From contig JBNJGB010000056.1 of assembly GCA_051747385.1 (NCBI GenBank), positions 1-26,497 on the forward strand: DNA of 26,497 nucleotides, read 5' to 3'. The notes under the pieces were generated by a model. That model did no database searches and was not told the DNA's origin. It saw nothing but the letters and a program-made list of their open reading frames with translations. Positions 1 to 7,692 of the stretch are shown one piece after another. Source of the DNA: JBNJGB01 sp051747385 (lineage in GTDB: Bacteria > Myxococcota_A > UBA9042 > PHBI01 > JACKFB01). The translations under genes and the position numbers were made by a program. How positions within the stretch are numbered: the stretch's first letter is position 1; each line of letters begins with the position of its first letter.

Positions 1-19
1 GCATGACGCGCGGAACGCA

Positions 20-370
20 TCAGATGAGGCGAAGCTGCGGGTCCCGATCGGGGCGTCGGAAGGGGGACCCCGCAGGGGGTCCGGGGTGCTCGCCGAACCC
101 CAGCCGCTCCACGGTGCGATCCCACAGCGCCTGGATGACCTGCCAGCGCGCGCCCTGCCCCGCCATCCTGGCGCCGAACCGTGGATCGGACCGCCGGCCT
201 CCCCGGCAGGCGGCGATCTGGGCCAGGATGCGCTCGGCGCGATCGGGCAGGGCCTCGCGGATGCGAGCCTCGAAGACCGGCGCCAGCGCGCCGGGAAGGC
301 GGACCAGGATATTGCCGGCGAAGGTCGCGCCGGCCTCCCGGGCCGCCTCCAGGGCGGCGGGGATGCCAGG
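20..370 (-). pseudogene. C-terminal remnant of a PA0069-family radical SAM protein
   Basis: Read on the minus strand, this stretch gives about 116 residues running from GIPAALEAAREAGA through LRLP-like text (ILVRLPGALAPVFEA), then RAERILAQIAACRGGRRSD and RFGARMAGQG, and ending DPQLRLI before a TGA at 20-22. From memory this matches the C-terminal part of PA0069/SplB-like radical SAM proteins, which carry LRLP, an IRxxRGG(K)xxDSRFGxRMxG block and a QLSLF-like tail. The family is about 350 residues, so the N-terminal two thirds with the CxxxCxxC cluster motif is missing. An in-frame TGA at 371-373 sits directly upstream and there is no start codon in the open part. The break lies about 45 bp before the divergent glycosyltransferase start. 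I read it as a decayed, 5'-truncated gene rather than a functional short protein. Family assignment is fairly secure; the cause of truncation is inference. Confidence 0.65.
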
Positions 371-416
371 TCAACCCACGGTGGAGGGGGTGGAATCCCG
401 GGGACGAGCGGATATC

Positions 417-2138
417 ATGCCGCCGCCCATGCACTCGGTGGACACCCCGGAACCGCCCCCTCGCGCCCGACGTCGGCTGGTGAGCCTGCTCGTCCTCCTG
501 GGCGTGGCGATCGTCCTCCTGGCGCACGTGGGCCGGGAGTTCCAGCCCTACACCTTCCTCCACGGCGACGGGGCGTTCTACGCGACCATCAACCGCGCCC
601 TCCTCGAGGGCACCCTGGAGCAGCACGCGTTCCACCCCGCCTCCTGGTACGAGGAGGACCTGGGCTGGAACCGGGACCTGGACCAGGGCTGGAGCAACAT
701 CGCCCTGGGCGCCGACGGCGAGTGGTATCCCAAGCACCCCTTCCTGATGCCGGCCGTGGCCACCCCGTTCTTCTGGATCGCGGGCTACGCGGGGCTGCTG
801 GCATTCGACGTGCTGATGACCGTCCTGGCGCTCTGGCTGGCCTGGCGCATCGCCCGCCGCTGGGCGCGGCCCGAGGTCGCCGCCGTGATCACCGTGGCCG
901 CGGCCACCCTCCCGCTGTTCACGCTCACGGCCTACAGCTATTCGAACGACGTCTTCTACGCCGCGCTGGTGCTGGGGGGCCTCGATCGCTTCCTGGCCGG
1001 GCGCTTCGGGTGGAGCGGCGTTCTCCTGGGCCTGGCCATCTGGGCGAAGCCCACCAACGCCATCTTCGGGCTCCCCCTCGGGGCCTGGCTGTTGTGGCAG
1101 CGCCGCTGGCGGGACGCCGCCTGGCTCGCCGGGGCGGCCGCCGTCCCGGCCGCCGCGTGGCTGGTCTCCAACGCCGTCATGTTCGGCTCCCCCCTCACCA
1201 CCTCCTACGACCGCATCCTGGTCCGGGAGGACGGGCAGCCGATGCTCGAGTCCGTGCGGGACCGCTTCGGGCGGGATCTGCTCCCCGGGGTGCTGGACCT
1301 CGTCCGGGAGCGCGGCGGCCTGTGGGACTCGGCGCACCTCCTCCTCCTGGGCCTCCTGGGCGTGCCCTGGCTGGGACGGCGCGCGGGCTGGCGCGTGGTG
1401 GGCGTCGGCGCGTTCTGGCTGCTGGCCTACGCCCTGTTCTACGGCCCCTACGAGTACCGGTACGCCCGCTTCTTCCTCCCCTGGGCCGGTCTCCTGATCA
1501 CCCCGCTGGCCGTCGGCGTCGACGCTGCACTCGGAGCGCTCGCTTTCGCCCTGTCCAGGCTCCGACGTCCGGCCGCGCGCCGCGTGGCGCTCGTGGTGGC
1601 CGCCGCCGTGGTCGTCGCGCTGGGCCTCCGCCTGGCCGTCGCCACCTCGGGCCCCACCTGGCGCGCCGTCGACGCCGTGGAGGAGGCCCGGGTCGAGCGC
1701 GAAACCGGGGCGGGCGTGCTGGCCTGCGACTACTTCAACCCGAACCACCAGAAGTTCGAGTGCGCCCGGGTGGAGTCGGAGCCCTGGATGTACTGGGGCC
1801 GCGCCCTCGGCGACGAGTGCGTTTTGGACGGACAGGTCCGGGACTGGCTGTGGCTGCACCTCCTGCCAGGGACCACGAAGCGCATCACCTTCCCCGACGT
1901 CCCCGAAGGCCCGCTGCGACTCCGCCACGGGCTGAGCGATCGCTCTCGCGCCCGGGGCGCGCGCTTCCGCCTGCTCGACGGCGATCGCGTGCTGGCCACG
2001 CTCCGCACGGGCGGCCCCGGGGAGATCGGAACCCTCACCGTCCCCGCCGACGACCGCGGGGACGGGCCCCTGATCCTCGAGATCCCGAAGCAGCCCCACG
2101 CCTGGCGGCAGCTCTGCGTGGACCTCGCGGTCCCCTAG
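417..2138 (+). CDS. GT-C fold (ArnT/PMT-like) membrane glycosyltransferase
   Basis: The protein has 573 residues. It starts with a short Arg-rich cytoplasmic leader and a first membrane helix (LVSLLVLLGVAIVLLAHVG). A long periplasmic loop follows with the acidic HGDGAFYATINRALLEG segment, as in the first loop of polyprenyl-phosphate-dependent GT-C enzymes where an Asp is catalytic. Roughly eight to ten further hydrophobic helices run to about residue 420. A soluble C-terminal part of about 140 residues, probably beta-rich, is outside known GT-C cores. Such enzymes transfer a sugar from a lipid-phosphate donor to lipid A, polysaccharide or protein in the periplasm; donor and acceptor cannot be told here. 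ATG 417 overlaps a possible -10 box (TATCAT, 413-418), so ATG 429 is an alternative start. Longer upstream reading in this frame only crosses the antisense of the radical SAM remnant and was not used. Confidence 0.75.
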   Translation: MPPPMHSVDTPEPPPRARRRLVSLLVLLGVAIVLLAHVGREFQPYTFLHGDGAFYATINRALLEGTLEQHAFHPASWYEEDLGWNRDLDQGWSNIALGADGEWYPKHPFLMPAVATPFFWIAGYAGLLAFDVLMTVLALWLAWRIARRWARPEVAAVITVAAATLPLFTLTAYSYSNDVFYAALVLGGLDRFLAGRFGWSGVLLGLAIWAKPTNAIFGLPLGAWLLWQRRWRDAAWLAGAAAVPAAAWLVSNAVMFGSPLTTSYDRILVREDGQPMLESVRDRFGRDLLPGVLDLVRERGGLWDSAHLLLLGLLGVPWLGRRAGWRVVGVGAFWLLAYALFYGPYEYRYARFFLPWAGLLITPLAVGVDAALGALAFALSRLRRPAARRVALVVAAAVVVALGLRLAVATSGPTWRAVDAVEEARVERETGAGVLACDYFNPNHQKFECARVESEPWMYWGRALGDECVLDGQVRDWLWLHLLPGTTKRITFPDVPEGPLRLRHGLSDRSRARGARFRLLDGDRVLATLRTGGPGEIGTLTVPADDRGDGPLILEIPKQPHAWRQLCVDLAVP

Positions 2139-2145
2139 CGCCTAG

Positions 2146-2176
2146 TGGGGTCAAACCTACTCACTTCTCACTTTTC
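2146..2176 (+). repeat. Interspersed 31-bp repeat, copy A
   Basis: The copy begins TGGGGTCAAACCTACTCA and ends CTTCTCACTTTTC. It matches copies at 15713-15743, 15781-15811 and, inverted, 18929-18958. It sits 7 bp after the glycosyltransferase stop and 40 bp before the sirtuin start. On the minus strand it has stop codons in all three frames (TGA, TGA, TAG). The preceding AG is shared with the inverted copy at 18929-18958, so the unit may be slightly longer. Confidence 0.85.
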
Positions 2177-2216
2177 GTGCCATCCTCGCCGGGTGGACAC
2201 GGACCACGAGGTGACC

Positions 2217-2963
2217 ATGGACCACGCGACCCTGGACCGCGCGGCGGACGCCCTCCGGGAGGCCTCGAGCGTGCTCGTCATCACGGGGGCCGGGGTGTCC
2301 GCGGAGTCCGGCATCCCCACCTTCCGGGGCCCCGGCGGCCTCTGGGAGGGCTTCCGCCCCGAGGAGCTGGCCACCCCGGAGGCCTTCCGGGCCGATCCTG
2401 CGCGGGTGTGGCGCTGGTATCGCTGGCGCCGCGCGAAGGTCCATGCCTGCGACCCGAACCCGGGCCACGGTGTCATCGCGGCCATGGACGCCTTCTATCC
2501 GGACTTCCTCCTTGCGACGCAGAACGTCGACGGCCTCCATCGGCGCGCCGGCAGCCGCCGCCTCGTCGAGCTCCACGGCACCATCGAGCGGATGCGCTGC
2601 ACGGAGTGCCACCGGCTGGAGGACCTGCCCGGCGAGGCGGACGCGGACGCCCCGCCCGTGCCCACGTGCGCCGCCTGCGGGGCGTCCATGCGGCCCCACG
2701 TGCTCTGGTTCGGCGAGACCTACTGGCCCGGGGTCATGGAGGACGCGCAGGCCGCGGCGGAGCGTGCGGACGCGACCCTGGTGGTCGGCACCTCGGCGCA
2801 GGTGTGGGCCCCCGCCGCCCTGGCGATGCACGCGAGGCGCAGCGGGGCCTTCCTGATCGACGTGAACCCGAACACGACCTCCCTGTCGGAGACTGCGCAG
2901 GTCCACCTCGCCGGCCCCTCGGGCGTCCTCCTCCCGAAGCTCTGGGAGCGCGTCGGGGCCTGA
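2217..2963 (+). CDS. SIR2-family NAD-dependent protein deacylase (class III-like)
   Basis: The protein has 248 residues, a normal bacterial sirtuin length. It has the NAD-binding GAGVSAESGIPTFRG motif (residues 24-38), TQNVDGLH (101-108), catalytic His120 in ELHGT, and a zinc ribbon of two CxxC pairs (Cys128/131 and Cys151/154). It removes acyl groups from lysine, using NAD and giving nicotinamide and O-acyl-ADP-ribose. Tyr68 and Arg71 (YRWR) match the Tyr-x-x-Arg pair that binds succinyl or malonyl groups in SIRT5 and E. coli CobB, so desuccinylase activity is likely on top of deacetylation. ATG 2217 was chosen because AGGTG (2209-2213) precedes it; an in-frame GTG at 2145 would place the N terminus inside the interspersed repeat and give a non-conserved extension. 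The function is certain at family level; the acyl preference is inferred. Confidence 0.93.
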   Translation: MDHATLDRAADALREASSVLVITGAGVSAESGIPTFRGPGGLWEGFRPEELATPEAFRADPARVWRWYRWRRAKVHACDPNPGHGVIAAMDAFYPDFLLATQNVDGLHRRAGSRRLVELHGTIERMRCTECHRLEDLPGEADADAPPVPTCAACGASMRPHVLWFGETYWPGVMEDAQAAAERADATLVVGTSAQVWAPAALAMHARRSGAFLIDVNPNTTSLSETAQVHLAGPSGVLLPKLWERVGA

Positions 2964-2995
2964 TCGGCGGGCACGTACAGGTAAGCGGACGCAAC

Positions 2996-3025
2996 GGTGG
3001 CCACGCCGAGACTGCGTGCTATGCT
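2996..3025 (+). promoter_or_regulatory. Possible promoter of the PAS histidine kinase
   Basis: A TATGCT -10-like box (3020-3025) lies 18 bp after GGTGGC (2996-3001). The -10 box matches the one before the lytic transglycosylase gene; the -35 box is poor. If real, transcription begins near 3032 and the GTG at 3016 cannot be the start codon. Confidence 0.3.
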
Positions 3026-3060
3026 CCGCAGCCTCGAATCGCTCCAGCAGGACTCCCCCC

Positions 3061-4944
3061 TTGCGCTTGCCGGACTCCACCCTCCAGGCCCTCCTCGATC
3101 AGGCCCGGCGTCTCGTCATCGCGCTGGATCGGGAGGGACGCGTCGCCTACGCCAACCGTGTGGCCCTGGACACGCTCGGCTGGACCGGCGAAGAGCTGTC
3201 GGGGCGCGACTTCTTCGACACCTGCGTCGCCGACGCCGCGCGCGGCGAGGCCCGAGCCGGGTTCCAGCTCCTCCTGTCGGGAGACATGGAGTCCGGCGAG
3301 TTCGTCCGCGAGCGGATCCGGACACGCTCCGGCGAGACGCCCGTGGTGGAGTGGCACAACTCGCTCCTGGTGGACGACGACGACTACGTCACCGGGCTCC
3401 TCTGCCTGGGGACGGTCGTAGAGCGGACGAGCCAGGAGGAGGACGCCGGCGCCGCGGGCCGGAGGGCGCGCGCCGCCACCGCCCGGGCGCGCCGGTTCCA
3501 GGAGCTGTTCGACGTGTCCCCGGTGGGCTATCTCGTGGTCAGCCCCGACCGGCGCATCCTCCTGAGCAACGCGCGGGCCGCGGAGCTCCTGGGCTACAAG
3601 GCCGACCGCCTGGTCGGGCGCCACGTCTCCACGATCGCGCCCCCCGATCCCGACGAGGACCAGCACGCGGGCGACCTCCTCGATCGCATGTACGCCGGCG
3701 AGCACCTCGTCGACGAGGAGGTCTCCGTCCAGAGCGCAGACGGGCGGACCCTCTGGCTCAAGGGCAACCTGCACCCGGTGTTGGACGACGACGGGCGCGT
3801 GGTGGAAGGGCGGATCGCCTTCGCGGACGCCACCGACCTGCACGCCGATCGGGAGCGGGCCCGGCTGTACTCCTCCATCGTCGACCACATGCCCATCGGC
3901 GTCGTCGTGCTGGAGATGGACGACCCGGACGACCCGGACTCGTTCCGCGTCGTGGACGCCAACGACGCCTGCCGCATCCAGACCGGCGTCGACTCGGAAG
4001 GGTGGGCGGGAGCCCGGCTCGCCGATGCCTCGCCCGAGTCCATCCGATCCGGCCGACACCGGACGTACGCCGAGGTCGCCCGCACGGGGCAGAGCCGGCG
4101 CATGGGCGAGCTCCCCTGGACCACGCCCGACGGGCGGCGCCTGTGGCTGATGGTCGAGGCCTTCGCGCTGCCGGGCCATCGCCTGGGGATCGCCTTCGAG
4201 AACATCACCGAGCGCAAGCAGACGGAGCTGGCGCTGGAGCGCCGCACCGACGAGCTGGCTCGCTCCAACCGGGACCTGGAGCAGTTCGCCTCGGTGGCCT
4301 CCCACGACCTGCGGGCGCCGCTGCAGGTCATCCTGGGGCGGATCGAGATGCTGGAGGCCTCCCTGGGCGATCGCCTCGACAGCCGGCAGCAGCGCCACGT
4401 GGACCAGGCGCGCGAGACGGTCCTGCGGATGGATCGGCTCATCGACGACCTGCTCCAGTTCGCCCGCATCGGCCGAGGGGGCCCCGCCCACGACAGGGTG
4501 GACACGGCCGCCCTGTGCCACCAGGCGCTGAGCGACCTGGACGCCAGCATCGTCGAGACGGGCGCCCGGGTGCTCCACGCCGATCTGCCGCCCGTCCTCG
4601 GCCACGAGACGCAGCTCGGCCAGCTCTTCCGGAACCTCATCGCCAACGCCCTCAAGTTCCGGGCACCGGATCGGCCTCCGCGGGTCATCGTGCAGGCCGA
4701 GCGCGCCGGTCAGCGCTGGCGCTTCAGCGTCATCGACAACGGCGTGGGCTTCGATCCCGACGAGGCGGAGGACGTCTTCCGCATGTTCCACCGGGTGCGC
4801 GGCGGCGGGGAGGTCCCCGGCACCGGGATCGGCCTCGCCATCTGCCGGCGCATCGTGGAGCAGCACGACGGCCAGATCTGGGCCGAGAGCCGCCCCGGAG
4901 AGGGCACCGCGTTCCACTTCACGCTGCCGGCGGCGGACGAGTAG
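3061..4944 (+). CDS. Three-PAS sensor histidine kinase, soluble
   Basis: The protein has 627 residues and no clear membrane helix, so it probably senses a cytoplasmic signal. Three PAS domains lie at about 5-125, 145-265 and 270-395. The second is the most typical (RFQELFDVSPVGYLVVSPDRRILLSNARAAELLGY), and the third ends in the ENITERK linker. HisKA follows with the phospho-accepting His415 in ASHDLRAPLQ, then the ATPase with its N box (NLIANALKF), G1 (DNGVGF) and G2 (GTGIGLAICRR). There is no receiver domain and no response regulator gene next to it, so it is an orphan kinase. TTG 3061 was chosen because AGGA stands 8 nt upstream and the PAS fold starts soon after; GTG 3016 would add 15 residues but overlaps the putative -10 box. 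Its partner and signal are unknown. Confidence 0.88.
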   Translation: MRLPDSTLQALLDQARRLVIALDREGRVAYANRVALDTLGWTGEELSGRDFFDTCVADAARGEARAGFQLLLSGDMESGEFVRERIRTRSGETPVVEWHNSLLVDDDDYVTGLLCLGTVVERTSQEEDAGAAGRRARAATARARRFQELFDVSPVGYLVVSPDRRILLSNARAAELLGYKADRLVGRHVSTIAPPDPDEDQHAGDLLDRMYAGEHLVDEEVSVQSADGRTLWLKGNLHPVLDDDGRVVEGRIAFADATDLHADRERARLYSSIVDHMPIGVVVLEMDDPDDPDSFRVVDANDACRIQTGVDSEGWAGARLADASPESIRSGRHRTYAEVARTGQSRRMGELPWTTPDGRRLWLMVEAFALPGHRLGIAFENITERKQTELALERRTDELARSNRDLEQFASVASHDLRAPLQVILGRIEMLEASLGDRLDSRQQRHVDQARETVLRMDRLIDDLLQFARIGRGGPAHDRVDTAALCHQALSDLDASIVETGARVLHADLPPVLGHETQLGQLFRNLIANALKFRAPDRPPRVIVQAERAGQRWRFSVIDNGVGFDPDEAEDVFRMFHRVRGGGEVPGTGIGLAICRRIVEQHDGQIWAESRPGEGTAFHFTLPAADE

Positions 4945-4964
4945 CCGACGGCGACACGTGCGGG

Positions 4965-4994
4965 TTGCGGGCCCGAGCCCGCATTGGCTAGCGT
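4965..4994 (+). promoter_or_regulatory. Putative promoter of the GH31 gene
   Basis: TTGCGG (4965-4970), an 18-bp spacer and TAGCGT (4989-4994) stand upstream of GTG 5021. The same layout recurs before the Fic and acyl-CoA dehydrogenase genes, which raises confidence above that of a single match. Confidence 0.45.
4966..4983 (+). terminator. Hairpin after the PAS kinase gene, overlapping the GH31 promoter
   Basis: TGCGGGC and GCCCGCA form a perfect 7-bp stem with a CCGA loop 21 bp after the kinase stop codon. Only TT follows, so it is at best a weak intrinsic terminator. It covers the -35 box and much of the spacer of the putative promoter of the next gene. Confidence 0.4.
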
Positions 4995-5020
4995 GACGCC
5001 GCCCTGCCCCGGAGGCCCCC

Positions 5021-7639
5021 GTGACGCTCCGCATCCTCCCGCTTCGCGCCTTGCTCCTCTCCCTGGCCGTGTCGGCCTCGCTGCTCGCCTGCGACGACGA
5101 CAGCGGCGGCGCCGCGCCGGACGCAGCAGACGCGGCAGACGCGGTGACGGATGTGCCGGACGGCTCCCCGGGCGAGACCCTCGGCGGCTGGAGCGTGGAT
5201 CTGGCCGCGGACGGGTGCACCTGGACCCTGACCCCACCGGGCTCGGAGCAGCCCGTCCTGCAGGGTCCCCCATGTGCCGAGGCGGCTCCGGTCGCCCTCG
5301 TCGCCTCGGGTACTCCGAGCGTGACGAACATGCTGGGGGCGTTTCAGATCGACCTGGGGCCGGTCACCTTCCGCGAGGCCGGCGGCGGCCCGCCGGAGCT
5401 CACCTCCGGAGCCGGATGGCTGGAGATGCGCTGGTCCACCGGCGCTGGAGACCGCGCGGGCCTGCGCTTCTCGACGACGGCCGGCGGGCACCTGCGGATC
5501 CACGTGGTGGGCGACGGAGAGATCGGCGGGGGACGCGTGCGCTGGCTGCTGGGGACGGACGAGGCCTGGTTCGGGCTCGGGGCGCAGGTGACGGGGCTGG
5601 ACCTGCGCGGACACCTCTACCCGCTGTGGACCCAGGAGCAGGGCATCGGGAAGCCGGAGGACGGCGGCCTGTTCCCGCTGACCAACATCCCCGAGGCGGC
5701 CTACGCGCCCATGGGCGTCTGGCACACGACCGCGGGCTGGTCCGGCATCCTGGACGTGGACGCCTACACCGAGCTGGACCTGACCGGCGAGGTGGCCTCG
5801 CTGACCACGTGGAGACAGCGGCCCGGCTTCGTCGTGATCGCGACGGAGACGCCCCGGGCGCGGATGGCGGCCGTGACGGAGATCGTCGGCCGCATCGAGC
5901 CCCCGGCGCCGTGGGTCTTCGGCCCCTGGAACGACGCCGTGGGCGGACCGGAGCGGCTGGAGGAGGTCTCCACGCGCCTCCGGGAGGAGGCCATCCCGTC
6001 GTCGGCCATCTGGTCGGAGGACTGGATCGGCGGCGAGGAGCGCTCGGGAGGCTTCCGGCTTTCCTACGAGTGGGACTGGGACCCGGAGATGTACCCGGAT
6101 CTGCCGAACACGATCGCCGAGCTGCACGAGTTGGGCTTCGCCTTCCTGGGCTACTTCAACCCCTTCGTCATCGAGGGTGGCAAGATGTGGGACGAGGGCC
6201 TGGCCGGGGGCTTCCTCATCGAGGCGCCGGAGGGCGGCCCCTATGTGTTCACGGACCCGGCGTCGCGCGACGCGACCCTCGTGGACCTGACGAACCCCGA
6301 CGCCGTGGACTGGCTGAAGGGCTACCTCACCACCGCCGCGGAGGATCTGGCCATCGACGGCTGGATGGCGGACTTCGCCGAGTGGTTGCCCGCAGACGCG
6401 GTGCTCCACGACGGCGATCCGTGGGTGGTCCACAACCGCTATCCGCTCCTGTGGCAGCAGGCCAATTACGAGGCCATGGAGGCCGTCCACGGCGGCGGGC
6501 CCTCCACCGGCGAGGGCTGGGTCTTCTTCGCGCGGAGCGGCTGGGCCTCCACCGGCATGGCCAGCGCCGGCCTCACGCCGACCATGTGGGGCGGCGACCA
6601 GGACACCGACTGGGCGCGGGACGACGGCCTGCCCTCCGTCATCCCCATCGGCGTGAACCTGGGCCTCGCCGGCGTGCCCATCTTCGGCTCCGACATCGCC
6701 GGGTACTCCTCGTTCGGGGCGCCGCCCACGGACAAGGAGCTCTTCTTCCGCTGGACCGCCCTGGGGGCCTTCCACCCGCTGATGCGGACACACCACGGCT
6801 CCAGCGAGTGCGCCAACTGGGCCTTCGACCGGGACGACGAGACGGTGGAGCACTTCGGCCGCTGGGCCCGCGTGCACACGCTCCTGTATCCGTACTTCCA
6901 GGCTCTGGCGGAGGAGGCCACCGCCGAGGGCCTGCCCATGATGCGCCACCCGTGGCTCGTGGAGCCCCACCGGGCGGACCTGTGGGACGACCCCGTGGAC
7001 GCCTTCTTCCTGGGCGACGACGTCTGGGTCGCGCCGGTGGTCGAGGAGGGCGCGACGGAGCGCACCGTCCTGCTCCCCGGCGACGGCTGGTGGCCGCTGT
7101 TCGGCGACGAACGCATCGTGAAGGACGACCTCGCCGTCCTCGCCCACGCGGCCCCGACGGAGATCCCGGTCTACGTCCGCCCGGGAACGATCCTGCCCCT
7201 GCTGCGTCGCCCCGTGGACTCGTTCTACGGCGCCGAGGCTCCCGGCGTGTCCGACCTCGACGACGTGACCGGAGAGTATCGCCTCGCGCTGTACCCCGAC
7301 CTGGAGGGCGGCCTGGACGAGGTGACCGTCGGGGACGCCACGGTCCGGGGATCCGGCTTCACCGGCCCGCTGGACTGGTCCGGGGCCACCCTCGACGGAG
7401 AGCCGCTCCAGCTCTGCGACGTCGCCGCGGTCGACGTCTCGTGCACGCTGGCGGGCGGCGGCGGAGCGCTCCTGTTCGGCGCCTCGATGACCCTGCAGGT
7501 CGACGGCGCCACCCTCGAGGTCGACAGCGAGACGCCCCAGGCCTACCGCGTCGGCCTCGGCGGCGAGCCCTGGGGCGAGCTGGCGAGCCCCACCCCCTTC
7601 GAGCACCCCGACCCCGACATCCCCCCGCCCTGCGAGTGA
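5021..7639 (+). CDS. GH31 glycoside hydrolase, secreted lipoprotein (sulfoquinovosidase-like core)
   Basis: The protein has 872 residues. A signal peptide ends in the lipobox LLAC (Cys24), followed by a Asp/Ala-rich linker (to about 55), so it is probably anchored to a membrane and faces outward. An N-terminal beta domain leads to the GH31 barrel: WSEDWIGG, then GWMADFAEWLP with the nucleophile Asp451, and WGGDQDTDW with the acid/base Asp526. The stretches around both (HNRYPLLWQQANYEA; DDGLPSVIPIGVNLGLAG; MRTHHG) resemble E. coli YihQ sulfoquinovosidase more than maltase-type enzymes as I recall them. No sulfoquinovose pathway gene is nearby, so the substrate is open: an alpha-glucoside, alpha-xyloside or sulfoquinovoside. 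GTG 5021 is preceded by GGAGG (5011-5015) with 5-nt spacing. Ends in a C-terminal beta domain of about 200 residues. Confidence 0.88.
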   Translation: MTLRILPLRALLLSLAVSASLLACDDDSGGAAPDAADAADAVTDVPDGSPGETLGGWSVDLAADGCTWTLTPPGSEQPVLQGPPCAEAAPVALVASGTPSVTNMLGAFQIDLGPVTFREAGGGPPELTSGAGWLEMRWSTGAGDRAGLRFSTTAGGHLRIHVVGDGEIGGGRVRWLLGTDEAWFGLGAQVTGLDLRGHLYPLWTQEQGIGKPEDGGLFPLTNIPEAAYAPMGVWHTTAGWSGILDVDAYTELDLTGEVASLTTWRQRPGFVVIATETPRARMAAVTEIVGRIEPPAPWVFGPWNDAVGGPERLEEVSTRLREEAIPSSAIWSEDWIGGEERSGGFRLSYEWDWDPEMYPDLPNTIAELHELGFAFLGYFNPFVIEGGKMWDEGLAGGFLIEAPEGGPYVFTDPASRDATLVDLTNPDAVDWLKGYLTTAAEDLAIDGWMADFAEWLPADAVLHDGDPWVVHNRYPLLWQQANYEAMEAVHGGGPSTGEGWVFFARSGWASTGMASAGLTPTMWGGDQDTDWARDDGLPSVIPIGVNLGLAGVPIFGSDIAGYSSFGAPPTDKELFFRWTALGAFHPLMRTHHGSSECANWAFDRDDETVEHFGRWARVHTLLYPYFQALAEEATAEGLPMMRHPWLVEPHRADLWDDPVDAFFLGDDVWVAPVVEEGATERTVLLPGDGWWPLFGDERIVKDDLAVLAHAAPTEIPVYVRPGTILPLLRRPVDSFYGAEAPGVSDLDDVTGEYRLALYPDLEGGLDEVTVGDATVRGSGFTGPLDWSGATLDGEPLQLCDVAAVDVSCTLAGGGGALLFGASMTLQVDGATLEVDSETPQAYRVGLGGEPWGELASPTPFEHPDPDIPPPCE

Positions 7640-7656
7640 ATGCGCGACGCGGTAGC

Positions 7657-7686
7657 TTGTGGCCCCGTCGGGTCAGGGATTAGGCT
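7657..7686 (+). promoter_or_regulatory. Putative leaderless promoter of the Fic gene
   Basis: TTGTGG (7657-7662), an 18-bp spacer and TAGGCT (7681-7686) end only 6 nt before ATG 7693. No Shine-Dalgarno sequence fits in CCGGCC between them, so transcription probably starts at or next to the A of the start codon. Confidence 0.5.
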
Positions 7687-7692
7687 CCGGCC

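Noticed and set aside
2145..2216. Longer sirtuin start at GTG 2145
   Set aside because: It would translate the interspersed repeat and the extension has no similarity to sirtuins.
86..3421. Very long overlapping open frame (1111 codons) across the glycosyltransferase and sirtuin genes
   Set aside because: It is Arg/Gly/Pro-rich with no recognisable domain and is a frame shadow, common in high-GC DNA with few stop codons.
3019..5331. Long antisense frame opposite the PAS kinase
   Set aside because: No start site or domain, and the plus-strand kinase has all motifs.
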